This document shows, one piece after another, positions 1-7,776 of a DNA stretch of 64,000 nucleotides. The notes beneath the pieces were generated by a model. It was not told the origin of the DNA. It made no database searches and saw nothing but the letters and a program-made list of their open reading frames with translations. Every line of letters begins with the position of its first letter. The first letter of the stretch is position 1. The DNA is from Candidatus Binatia bacterium. Its GTDB lineage: Bacteria > Desulfobacterota > Binatia > UBA9968 > JAJDTQ01. The position numbers and the translations under genes were made by a program. Location of the stretch: assembly GCA_951813575.1 (NCBI GenBank), contig OX638375.1, positions 3,562,752 to 3,626,751 on the forward strand, read 5' to 3'.

Positions 1-412
1 TGCGCCGGGTGCCGTCGGCCTCCTTGGGCTTGGGCTTGAAGGGCGGAACGCTCTTGGCCTTCTCGTAGTTGTAGGACACGTCGGTGACCAGGTCCCGGAT
101 CAGCGGGAAGGTCTTGATGGGGGACACGGTGATGGTCTCGCCCGGCTCGAACGTGTTCATGCGCGTCATGCACATGAGCCGCGGCTTGCCGTTGACCTCG
201 GCGCTGCACGAACCGCACTTTCCGGCCTTGCAGTTCCAGCGCACGGCCAGATCGCCGGCGTGCATGGCCTGGATGCTGTGGATCACGTCCAGCACCACCA
301 TGCCCTCCTCGAGCGGCACGCTGTAGTCCCTGAACTCTCCGCCGCTGGCGTCGCCGCGCCAGACGCGCATCTTCGCTTCGGCACCGTTTCCTGCAACCGC
401 TGCTTCAGGCAT
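1..412 (-). CDS. sdhB: succinate dehydrogenase/fumarate reductase Fe-S subunit (partial, 3' end outside window)
   Basis: This is the N-terminal part of an SdhB/FrdB-type electron-transfer subunit, which passes electrons between the flavoprotein and the membrane anchor. The visible part contains the plant-type [2Fe-2S] signature CKAGKCGSC followed by SAEVNGKPRLMC. The 4Fe-4S and 3Fe-4S half lies beyond base 1. The start ATG (412-410) shares one base with the stop of the upstream sdhA (TGATG), which implies translational coupling. It is the last visible gene of an sdhC-sdhA-sdhB order. The family is clear; whether the complex works as dehydrogenase or reductase cannot be told from this fragment. 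Confidence 0.9.
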   Translation of the reverse strand, partial: MPEAAVAGNGAEAKMRVWRGDASGGEFRDYSVPLEEGMVVLDVIHSIQAMHAGDLAVRWNCKAGKCGSCSAEVNGKPRLMCMTRMNTFEPGETITVSPIKTFPLIRDLVTDVSYNYEKAKSVPPFKPKPKEADGTRR

Positions 413-2214
413 CAAACTTGCTCCTCGACGATTTTCTTGAGCTCCTCGGGCATCTCGGGCAGGGGCTCAAGGGAGACCGCGATGGTTCCGTTCTGCTTGC
501 GCGTCACGACGTTCATGGCGCCGAACTTGGGGTCGGGATCCGGATAGTCGTCACGGGTGTGGCCGCCACGGCTTTCCTTGCACTCGAGGGCCGAGAGGGT
601 GGCGGATTCGGCCACCCCCAGCAGCGCCCTCAGGTCCAGCGCCAGGTGCCAGCCGGGGTTGAAACGCCGGCCGCCCTCGACCTTGACGCGTTCGGTACGG
701 TCCTTGTACTCCGCGATCTCCTCCATCGCCCGCAGCATCTCGCTCTCCGTGCGGATGATGCCCACCAGGTTGTGCATGGTGCGCTGAAGATCGCTGTGGA
801 TCGCGTAAGGGTTCTCGTTTCCGCGGTCCGTGAAGGGTTCCAGCATCAGCGTCGTGAGCCGTTCCACCTCGGCTGGATCCGCCGCCGCGGCGGCTTCCGC
901 TCCCAGGGCGTAGTCGGCGGCCGAAGCCCCGGCGATGCGTCCGAACACCAGCAGGTCGGACAGGGAGTTGCCGCCGAGCCGGTTGGCGCCGTGCAACCCT
1001 CCCGCCACCTCGCCCGCGGCGTAGAGCCCCGGCACCGTGGTGGCGGAGGTGTCCGCGTCCACCCGGACGCCGCCCATGATGTAGTGGCAGGTGGGCCCCA
1101 CCTCCATGGCTTCCTTGGTGATGTCCACGTCCGCCAGCTCCTTGAACTGGTGGTACATGGACGGCAGCCGCCGCTGGATGTACTCCGCGTCGCGGCGGTT
1201 GGCGATGTCCAGCAGCACGCCGCCGTGCTCGGTGCCGCGGCCGGCCTTGACCTCCGAGTTGATGGCCCGGGCCACCTCGTCCCGCGGCAGCAGGTCCGGG
1301 GTGCGGCGGTTGTTCTTCTTGTCCTGGTACCAGGCGTCGGCCTCGGCTTCGTTGTCCGCGGTTTCCGCCTTGAAGAAGTCGGAGATGTAGTTGAACATGA
1401 AGCGTTCGCCCTCGGAGTTCAGCAGGGTTCCGCCGTCGCCGCGGACGCCCTCGGTCACCAGGATGCCGCGGACGCTGGGCGGCCAGACCATGCCGGTGGG
1501 GTGGAACTGGACCTTCTCCATGTCGATGAGATCGGCCCCCACCTCCATGGCCATGCCCATGCCGTCGCCGCTGTATTCCCAGGAGTTGGAGGTCACCTGC
1601 CAGCACTTGCCGGAGCCGCCGGTGGCCAGCACCACGGACTTGCAGTTGAACACGATCAGGTCGCCGCTCTCACGCCAGTAGCCCACCACCCCGCTGACCC
1701 GGCCGTCGTTCATCAGCAGGTGCTGGATGTTGCACTCCATGAAGACGTCGATGCCCAGCGCCACCGCGCGCTGCTGCAGGGTCCGGATCATCTCCAGCCC
1801 GGTGCGGTCGCCCACGTGGGCCAGCCGGGCGTAGCGGTGGCCGCCGAAGTCGCGCTGCAGGATCAGGCCCTCGTCGGTGCGGTCGAACAGCGCGCCCCAT
1901 TCCTCCAGCTCCAGCACCCGGTCCGGCGCCTGCTGGGCGTGGATCTGCGCCATGCGCCAGTTGTTCAAGAGCTTGCCGCCCCGCATGGTGTCGCGGAAGT
2001 GGACCTTCCAGTTGTCCTCGGGCCAGACGTTGCCCATAGCGGCGGCGATGCCGCCCTCGGCCATGACCGTGTGCGCCTTGCCCAGCAGCGACTTGCAGAT
2101 GATGGCGGTCCTGGCGCCCTTGTCGTGGGCCTCGATGCCGGCCCGCAGCCCGGCTCCGCCGGCCCCCACCACCACCACGTCGTACGTGTGCGTCTCGTAG
2201 CTCTCGCCGGCCAT
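412..2214 (-). CDS. sdhA: succinate dehydrogenase/fumarate reductase flavoprotein subunit
   Basis: This is the catalytic FAD subunit, about 600 residues. The N-terminal dinucleotide fold is VVVVGAGGAG (about residues 13-22). The histidine that carries covalent FAD in SdhA proteins is present in KAHTVMAEGG (His48). Other family hallmarks are HPTGM, TEGVRGDGG (with the catalytic Arg), HYIMGGV and NRLGGNSL. The start chosen at 2214 overlaps the stop of the membrane subunit by one base (TGATG); the open frame extends further upstream only as a shadow of that gene. With the anchor upstream and SdhB downstream it matches the actinobacterial Sdh1-like layout (membrane subunit, A, B). Function is well supported; physiological direction is not. 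Confidence 0.95.
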   Translation of the reverse strand: MAGESYETHTYDVVVVGAGGAGLRAGIEAHDKGARTAIICKSLLGKAHTVMAEGGIAAAMGNVWPEDNWKVHFRDTMRGGKLLNNWRMAQIHAQQAPDRVLELEEWGALFDRTDEGLILQRDFGGHRYARLAHVGDRTGLEMIRTLQQRAVALGIDVFMECNIQHLLMNDGRVSGVVGYWRESGDLIVFNCKSVVLATGGSGKCWQVTSNSWEYSGDGMGMAMEVGADLIDMEKVQFHPTGMVWPPSVRGILVTEGVRGDGGTLLNSEGERFMFNYISDFFKAETADNEAEADAWYQDKKNNRRTPDLLPRDEVARAINSEVKAGRGTEHGGVLLDIANRRDAEYIQRRLPSMYHQFKELADVDITKEAMEVGPTCHYIMGGVRVDADTSATTVPGLYAAGEVAGGLHGANRLGGNSLSDLLVFGRIAGASAADYALGAEAAAAADPAEVERLTTLMLEPFTDRGNENPYAIHSDLQRTMHNLVGIIRTESEMLRAMEEIAEYKDRTERVKVEGGRRFNPGWHLALDLRALLGVAESATLSALECKESRGGHTRDDYPDPDPKFGAMNVVTRKQNGTIAVSLEPLPEMPEELKKIVEEQV

Positions 2215-2972
2215 CAGATGATCCTTAGGTCCTGGATGACGCCGGTGGCCACCAGCCGCACGTAGGCGTCGGTCAGGCCCACCCACACGAGGCTGACCCA
2301 TGCGATCTGCATGTGCTTCTCGTTGAGCTTGGTCACGATGCCCCAGAGCTTGAAGCGTCCGGGCGCGGCCTTGAAGCTGTTGAGGCCGCCGCCGCACAGG
2401 TGCCGGCACGAGTGGCACGAAAAGCTGTAGAGCGACAGCAGCGCGGCGTTGGCGATCAGCACCAGCGTGCCCAGGCCGATGCCGAAGCTGCCGCCGAAGT
2501 TGAACGCGATGATGGCGTCCCACCACAGGAACGCCAGGATCGGCAGCGACGCCCAGAAGAAGTACCGGTGGATGTTCTGCAGGATGAACGGGAAGCGGGT
2601 TTCTCCCGAGTAGCTGCTGGCCGCGTCCTTCACCGCGCAGGCCGGCGGCGACCAGAAGAACGACCGGTAGTAGGCCTTGCGGTAGTAGTAGCAGGTGAGG
2701 CGGAAGCCGCCCGGTATCCACAGGATCAGGATCGCCGGCGACCAGTTGTACCACTCGCCGAAGAGCGGCACGCTCACGTGCGCGCAGTTGATGGCGAGGC
2801 ACGGCGAGTAGAAGGGCGAGAGGTAGGGTGCCGCGTAGTAGTCGCCGTTCTGGAGCGCCGCCCAGGTGGAGTAGAGGGCAAAGCAGCCCAGCCCCAGCAC
2901 CACCAGCATGGGCTCAAGCCACCACGTGTCTTGCCGCAGGGTTCTCTTGCTGTCGATTGCTATGCTGCTCAT
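2214..2972 (-). CDS. sdhC: succinate dehydrogenase membrane anchor subunit (Sdh1-like)
   Basis: This is a 252-residue multi-spanning protein with roughly five hydrophobic segments, starting LEPMLVVLGLGCFALYSTW. A Cys/His cluster, SCHSCRHLCGG, sits near residue 190, and further histidines lie in NCAHVS and NIHRYFF. It directly precedes sdhA and sdhB, so it is read as the quinone-binding, haem-type anchor of that complex. The length and position resemble the single-anchor subunit of actinobacterial Sdh1 operons rather than the short SdhC/SdhD pair of enterobacteria. The anchor role is inferred mainly from context plus the hydrophobic profile, and haem ligands are not assigned. Confidence 0.85.
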   Translation of the reverse strand: MSSIAIDSKRTLRQDTWWLEPMLVVLGLGCFALYSTWAALQNGDYYAAPYLSPFYSPCLAINCAHVSVPLFGEWYNWSPAILILWIPGGFRLTCYYYRKAYYRSFFWSPPACAVKDAASSYSGETRFPFILQNIHRYFFWASLPILAFLWWDAIIAFNFGGSFGIGLGTLVLIANAALLSLYSFSCHSCRHLCGGGLNSFKAAPGRFKLWGIVTKLNEKHMQIAWVSLVWVGLTDAYVRLVATGVIQDLRII

Positions 2973-3070
2973 GATACGGTGCTTCTCGCTCCTTTTCGCG
3001 TGTGTTCTTCTGCCACCGGAATACGGGTCCCGGCTTCGGACCGGCCGCCGGCTGGGGTTCCGTCAAAACG

Positions 3071-3274
3071 TCACTGCCGCTTCTTCACCACCTCGTAGCC
3101 CAGCTCGTCGATGCCGGACAGGATCTCCGCAAGGGCCGTCTCGTCCTCGACCCACGCATGGCCGAGACGGACCTTGACGGCGTAGTAGTAGCCGAAGGGA
3201 CGCTGCGCCTTGCGGAACTTGAAGAGTTCCCGCGCCAGGTTGACGGGATTGGGCTTGTCCTTGTCCTTGCCCAT
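3071..3274 (-). CDS. small conserved-looking protein in the Sdh array, function unknown
   Basis: This 67-residue soluble protein begins MGKDKDKPNPVNLARELFKF and contains FGYYYAVKVRLGHAWVEDET. It starts three bases after the stop of the SdhE-like gene, in the same direction, so it is almost certainly co-transcribed. It has no cysteines and no membrane segment, so it is not an electron carrier. I do not recognise the family. Its place between the two Sdh modules suggests an assembly or regulatory partner, which is inference only. Confidence 0.6.
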   Translation of the reverse strand: MGKDKDKPNPVNLARELFKFRKAQRPFGYYYAVKVRLGHAWVEDETALAEILSGIDELGYEVVKKRQ

Positions 3275-3277
3275 CCT

Positions 3278-4156
3278 CTAAGTGAGCATGTCGACCTTGT
3301 CGTTGACGGCCTTGGTGGACACGATGTGCCGTCCGAGCTGCATCTCGTCGGTGTTGAACCCCAGGGCCAGGCCCACGAGCTGCGGCAGATGGATGATCGG
3401 CAGGTCGATCTTCTCACCCGTCTGGCCCTCGGCTCTCGGCTGGTTGCCGTCGAGGTTGAGATGGCACAGCGGACAGGGGGTCACCATGCAGTCGGCGCCT
3501 TTCTGACTCGACTCGCCGGCGTGCTTGGCCACCATGCCCAGGGAAGCTTCCTCGTTGGCGGTGAGGATCGGGAAGCCGCAGCACTTGGTCTTGCCGCTGA
3601 TGTCGACGTTCTCCGCCCCCAGGATCTGGGTGAGGTCCTCCAGGTAGCCCCGGCGGGCGCCCACGTCCTTGGTGGGCACCATGATGTTTCCGGGCCGGCG
3701 CAGGAAGCAGCCGTAGAACGGCGACACCCTGAGCCCGTTCAAGGGGCGCTCGATCAGCGCCTTGAGCTTCTCGATGCCGTAGTCCTCGAACAGCACCCAC
3801 AGCATGTGCTTGACCTCGGTGGTCCCCTGGTACGAGAGCCCTTCCTCGGCCAGGTACTCGCGGTTGATCTCTTCCCGGTACTCGGCGTCCTGGAGCCGGT
3901 GGTTGGCCTGGCTGAAGACACCCTGGCAGGTGCTGCAGATGGTCATGATGGGCAGTCCCATCTGCTCCGCCTTGGCGAAGGTCCGCGCGTTGATGGGGTC
4001 CGAGAGCTGCGTCGGCATGCAGCCGGCGCCGGTGCAGGCCACGTCGGACATCTCCTCCAGCTCGATGTCGAGCTTCTCGGCGACCTTGCAGGCCGCGGAA
4101 TAGAGCTCGGGACAGCCGCCCTTGGCCACACATCCGGGATAGAACGCGTATTTCAC
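3278..4156 (-). CDS. sdhE: SdhE/HdrB-like CCG-domain Fe-S subunit
   Basis: This 292-residue protein has two cysteine-rich CCG-type domains. The first has YPGC, ACTGAGC and CSTC. The second has YGCF, the canonical KCCGFP and TPCPLC. Such domains bind unusual [4Fe-4S] clusters in heterodisulfide reductase subunit B and in archaeal-type SdhE. It begins with GTG overlapping the SdhB-like stop (GTGA), so it is coupled to that gene. With the preceding flavoprotein and SdhB-like subunit it makes a classic SdhABE or thiol:fumarate reductase-like module, in which this subunit probably docks at the membrane or handles the quinone or thiol partner. The exact partner is unknown. Confidence 0.88.
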   Translation of the reverse strand: MKYAFYPGCVAKGGCPELYSAACKVAEKLDIELEEMSDVACTGAGCMPTQLSDPINARTFAKAEQMGLPIMTICSTCQGVFSQANHRLQDAEYREEINREYLAEEGLSYQGTTEVKHMLWVLFEDYGIEKLKALIERPLNGLRVSPFYGCFLRRPGNIMVPTKDVGARRGYLEDLTQILGAENVDISGKTKCCGFPILTANEEASLGMVAKHAGESSQKGADCMVTPCPLCHLNLDGNQPRAEGQTGEKIDLPIIHLPQLVGLALGFNTDEMQLGRHIVSTKAVNDKVDMLT

Positions 4157-5109
4157 TTGGAGTCCTCCGCTTTCTCGAGAATGCGCTTGATCTGGTCGGC
4201 CCCCGGGCGTTTCTCGTGACGGCCGGGCATCTTCCCTCGCCGCAAGGCGCGCACCGCGGTGGGCAGGAGCTTCATCAGCCCGGTCACGTTGGTCATGCCC
4301 TCGGTCTCCATGACCAGCTTGCGCTCATCGAGCCAGCCGGTCTGCTTCACCGAGTTGATGAAACTGGCGTGGTGCCGGCCCACCTTCTCGTGCTTGATGC
4401 CTTCCTTGAAGGCCACGTCGCGTATCTCCATGATCTTGCTGGAGGGGGTGAGGCCGCGCGGGCACTTGCCGTCGGCCTCGTAGCAGTGGACGCAGTCCCA
4501 CAGCCCCTGGGGCTGCTCCACCACCTTCATGCGCGCCTCCATCTTGGCCCCGGTCTCCCGCGGGTCCATGACGAAGCGGTAGCCCTTGACCATGGCGGCG
4601 GGCCCGAGGAAGTCGAAATTCACCGGCAGCACCGCGCAGCCCTCATCGCACAGGCTGCACGCATGGCAGCTCATGGTCTTGCGCACGTCCGCCATCTCCG
4701 ACTCGGGGACCAGGTTCTCCGTGGGCGCGAACTCGTCGTCCGGTTCCATCCAGGGCTTCATGGCGGCCATCTTGTTCCAGGTGAACCTGTCCATGTCGAA
4801 CACCAGGTCCTTGATGACCGGGATGTTGCGCACCGGATCCAGCAGGATCTCCGGGGCCTTCTTGGTGACGTCGCCGATCCGGGTCGTGCAGGTGAACTGG
4901 GCCTTGTAGTTGATCCGCACCGCGCATTCGCCGCAACTGCCCTGGCAGCAGGAGGCCCGGAAGGCCAGGGTGTCGTCCTGTTCGTCCCGGATCTTCTGGA
5001 GCCCGTCCAGGACCGTGGCGTCCTCGGGCAGTTCCACCTGGTAGGTGGAGTAGCTCGACTCGCCGCCGTTCTCCGGGTCCTTGCGATGAACCTTGTAGGT
5101 GACTTCCAT
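4153..5109 (-). CDS. second succinate dehydrogenase/fumarate reductase Fe-S subunit (TfrB/SdhB-like)
   Basis: This 318-residue protein has an N-terminal ferredoxin domain with CCQGSCGECA and a later FTC, giving a [2Fe-2S] site. The C-terminal part carries CHACSLCDEGC and CVHCYEADGKCPRG, typical of the 4Fe-4S/3Fe-4S half of SdhB. It lies 68 bases downstream of the second flavoprotein and overlaps the SdhE-like gene by four bases. It should pass electrons from the flavoprotein to the CCG subunit. This is a different paralogue from the SdhB at the left window edge, so the locus encodes two complete sets of A and B subunits. Confidence 0.9.
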   Translation of the reverse strand: MEVTYKVHRKDPENGGESSYSTYQVELPEDATVLDGLQKIRDEQDDTLAFRASCCQGSCGECAVRINYKAQFTCTTRIGDVTKKAPEILLDPVRNIPVIKDLVFDMDRFTWNKMAAMKPWMEPDDEFAPTENLVPESEMADVRKTMSCHACSLCDEGCAVLPVNFDFLGPAAMVKGYRFVMDPRETGAKMEARMKVVEQPQGLWDCVHCYEADGKCPRGLTPSSKIMEIRDVAFKEGIKHEKVGRHHASFINSVKQTGWLDERKLVMETEGMTNVTGLMKLLPTAVRALRRGKMPGRHEKRPGADQIKRILEKAEDSK

Positions 5110-5177
5110 GAGTCCTCCTCGGCCGGCGCTTCACGTCCCGTGTCCGCAATCGGACACACGGGCCGCGGCGCCCGCCC

Positions 5178-6791
5178 TTATGCCGATACCGCTCGGGTAT
5201 CCAGCTTCGGCGAGCCGTCCTGCGAGCGCACCACGGTGTGCGCCTTCCAGTTCGAATCGTCCTTTTCCGGATGATCGCTTCTGAGATGGGCGCCGCGGCT
5301 CTCGGCGCGGCCCCGGGCGGCCAGGGCCGTGGCCTCCGCCAGTTTCAGCAGGTTGCCCAGCTCGATGTAGCCCGCAAGCGCATAGTTGTAGATACGGGAC
5401 TTGTTGTTGACGCGAAGCGCGGCATGGCGCTCCCGCAGCGCCCGGATCTTGTCCTGGGCTTCGGCAAGTCCCGCGTCCGTGCGGCTCACCCCCAGGTTGG
5501 CGTTCATCAACTCCCCCAGTTCCCGGTGGACGGCGCCGATGGTGTCGCCGGAGGTGCCCCCCGAGGTGATCTCCGCCAGCCGCTCGCCGTCCTGCGCCGC
5601 CTGGGAGCCGCCCGCGTCCGCGGCGCCCGCCGACTTGGCGTGGGCCGCCGCCGCTTCGCCCACCCGCCGGCCGAACACCACCGCTTCGGTGAGGGTGTTG
5701 CCCGGAAGGCGTCCGGCGCCGTTGAGCCCGTTGTGGGCGCACTCGCCGACGGCGTAGAGCCCGGCCACCGACGTCTCGCCGGCGGCGTTGGCTTCGATGC
5801 CGCCCATGGGCCGGTGCGCCACCGGCTGCACCGGCACCGGGTCCTTGGTGATGTCGATCCCGGCCATGAGCCGGACCACCTCGGCGGCCGCGGGGAAGCG
5901 CGACGCCAGGTTGTCCACCGGCCGAAGATCGAGGGAGACCGGTCCGCCGCCGTTCTGGCCGGCCTTGTGGACCTCGGCCGCGAGCTGCGCTCTTGAGAGG
6001 CCCCCCGCGTTCACCAGCTTGTCGCCGGCGGCGTTCACCAGCTTTGCCCCCGCGCCCAGGGCCGCCTCGCTGATGAGCGCGGTCCTGGCGGCGCTGTACA
6101 CCGTCGGATGGAACTGCACCATCTCCAGGTCCACCAGGCCGACCCCCAGATCGTGGGCCAGCATCAGCCCGTCGCCGGTGGTGCCCACGGCCGAGGTGCA
6201 CGGACGGTACAACTGGGTGGCGCCGCCGGTGGCCAGGATGACGGCGCCCGCCCCGAAGGTTTCGAGCTGGCCGCTCCGGTGCCCCAGGGCCACCGCGCCG
6301 GTGCAAACCCCGCCGTCCTGGATCAGCGAGGTGACGAACCGCTCCGCGAAACAGGGGATGTCCTCCCGCTGGAACTGTTCATGCAGCACGTGGAGGACCA
6401 TGTGACCGGTGCGGTCGTCCGCGTAGGCAGCGCGGCTGACGCTGCTGGAGCCCAACGGACGGCAGTCGATGCGCCCCTCGGCATTGCGGTTGAACGGCAC
6501 CCCGACCCGTTCGAGCCAGACGACCTCCCGCGCGGCGTCCGCCGCCAGTATGTTCACGGCCTCGGTGTCGCACAGGCCGTCGCCGGCGTTCCGGATGTCC
6601 TGGGCGAATTTCTCCGCGGAATCGTCGTTCCCCAGCGGCGCGTTCAGGCCGCCCGGCGACAGCGCCGAGTTGGTTCGCAGCGGATGGACCTTGCTCAGCA
6701 CCGCCACCGACGCTCCGGCGCGCTTGGCGGCAATGGCCGCGCGCAGGCCGGATGCGCCGCCACCGATAACGAGAACATCATATTGCGGCAC
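5178..6791 (-). CDS. SdhA/TfrA/NadB-family flavoprotein lacking key residues
   Basis: This is a 537-residue FAD protein of the succinate dehydrogenase/L-aspartate oxidase family. It has an N-terminal VLVIGGGASGLRAA fold, FHPTVYS, AHRPMGG and AGRLPGN. Two positions are unusual. The covalent-flavin histidine is replaced (TNSALSPGG, an Asn at that column). The catalytic Arg of the TEGxRGEGG motif is replaced by Leu (SEAALGAGAK). It heads the array and is followed by SdhB-like and SdhE-like genes, so it is probably the flavoprotein of a soluble or peripheral fumarate/succinate-type or thiol-linked complex with non-covalent FAD. The substrate is uncertain; L-aspartate oxidase is disfavoured by context. 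Confidence 0.85.
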   Translation of the reverse strand: MPQYDVLVIGGGASGLRAAIAAKRAGASVAVLSKVHPLRTNSALSPGGLNAPLGNDDSAEKFAQDIRNAGDGLCDTEAVNILAADAAREVVWLERVGVPFNRNAEGRIDCRPLGSSSVSRAAYADDRTGHMVLHVLHEQFQREDIPCFAERFVTSLIQDGGVCTGAVALGHRSGQLETFGAGAVILATGGATQLYRPCTSAVGTTGDGLMLAHDLGVGLVDLEMVQFHPTVYSAARTALISEAALGAGAKLVNAAGDKLVNAGGLSRAQLAAEVHKAGQNGGGPVSLDLRPVDNLASRFPAAAEVVRLMAGIDITKDPVPVQPVAHRPMGGIEANAAGETSVAGLYAVGECAHNGLNGAGRLPGNTLTEAVVFGRRVGEAAAAHAKSAGAADAGGSQAAQDGERLAEITSGGTSGDTIGAVHRELGELMNANLGVSRTDAGLAEAQDKIRALRERHAALRVNNKSRIYNYALAGYIELGNLLKLAEATALAARGRAESRGAHLRSDHPEKDDSNWKAHTVVRSQDGSPKLDTRAVSA

Positions 6792-6925
6792 TGGGGATCC
6801 CCTTTTCGTTGGTGAGAGGCACGCAAATTCCTTGCGTTTTCACGGGGTATAGCAAAACCCGCTCGGACGCGTCAAGGTGGCTTTCGGTGGCGTGCGGACG
6901 GCCGATGCGCTATGCCGGAGAGCCT
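6792..6925. promoter_or_regulatory. divergent intergenic region between the Sdh array and udg
   Basis: This 134-base gap separates two divergently transcribed genes, so it must carry promoters for both. It includes a local AT-rich part (about 6820-6855). No confident -35/-10 pair or operator could be picked by eye. Confidence 0.4.
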
Positions 6926-7630
6926 ATGGAACGGGACTCCCTGGCACGTGTCAACCGGGCGGTGATCCGGTGCCGAAAGTGCCCCCGGCTGGTGGCCTGG
7001 CGGGCCGAGACGGCGGCCAATCCGCCGCGCCGATACCACGGGTACAAGTACTGGGGCCGGCCCCTGCCGGGCTTCGGCGCCGCCGCCGCGCGGCTTCTTG
7101 TCGTAGGCCTGGCCCCCGCCGCCCACGGCGGCAACCGCACCGGCCGGATGTTCACCGGAGACCGGAGCGGCGACTGGCTGTACCGCGCGCTCTTCGAGCA
7201 CGGCTTCGCCAACCAGGCCGAGTCCGTGGACCGCGACGACGGCCTGGAGCTCACCGACTGCTACATCTCCGCCGCCGTCCGCTGCGCGCCCCCCGCCAAC
7301 AAACCGGCCCGGGACGAGTTCGACAACTGCCTTGACTATCTGGTCCGGGACCTCCGTGTGCTCCACCGCCTCCGGGTGGTTATCGCCCTGGGCAAGATCG
7401 CCTTCGACTCCTACCTCAAGGCGACCGCCGCATCAGGCCGGCCGCTGCCCCGACCCCGCCCGAAGTTCGGTCACGGTAGCCGCCACGAGCTCGGCGACGG
7501 CGTGACCCTGCTGTGCTCGTACCACCCCAGCCAGCAGAACACATTCACCGGCAAGCTGACCGTACCTATGTTTCACGATGTCTTCCGCATGGCGCGGATG
7601 TTGCTAGAAGACAACCGCGGGCGGGTTTGA
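6926..7630 (+). CDS. family 5 uracil-DNA glycosylase (UdgB-like)
   Basis: This enzyme removes uracil (and probably other deaminated bases) from DNA in base-excision repair. The 234-residue protein has the early Cys pair CRKCPRL, the active-site block GLAPAAHGGNRTGRMFTGDRSG split over about residues 65-90, a third Cys in AAVRCAPP, and the C-terminal HPSQQN motif. All of these are typical of the Fe-S-containing family 5 enzymes of about 220 residues. ATG 6926 is preferred; an in-frame ATG four codons or more upstream is possible. It is divergent from the Sdh array, has no operon partner, and is followed by a palindrome. Confidence 0.9.
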   Translation: MERDSLARVNRAVIRCRKCPRLVAWRAETAANPPRRYHGYKYWGRPLPGFGAAAARLLVVGLAPAAHGGNRTGRMFTGDRSGDWLYRALFEHGFANQAESVDRDDGLELTDCYISAAVRCAPPANKPARDEFDNCLDYLVRDLRVLHRLRVVIALGKIAFDSYLKATAASGRPLPRPRPKFGHGSRHELGDGVTLLCSYHPSQQNTFTGKLTVPMFHDVFRMARMLLEDNRGRV

Positions 7631-7641
7631 AACCCGCCCGT
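7616..7641. repeat. perfect palindrome over the udg stop codon
   Basis: GGGCGGGTTT and AAACCCGCCC form a perfect inverted repeat around the TGA of the glycosylase gene. There is no following T-run, so it is either a weak terminator or one of the short GC-rich palindromes that are scattered in intergenic regions of such genomes. Confidence 0.55.
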
Positions 7642-7776
7642 CATTCAACAGCAACCATGCTCATGCATGCGCTTGTATCGCCAATAAACACGTGATTTAA
7701 GCAGGTTAAGATCGTTTGATACTGCAAACCACCCCGTCTTTCCTGCACTCCGCTACGCTCCGATTCGTTCTCTCAG

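Noticed and set aside
418-2265. 615-codon plus-strand frame opposite sdhA
   Set aside because: Shadow of sdhA; low-complexity text and no motif.
5178-6791. L-aspartate oxidase (nadB) for the second flavoprotein
   Set aside because: SdhB- and SdhE-like genes follow directly, no nadA or nadC is near, and the conserved catalytic Arg of NadB is also absent.
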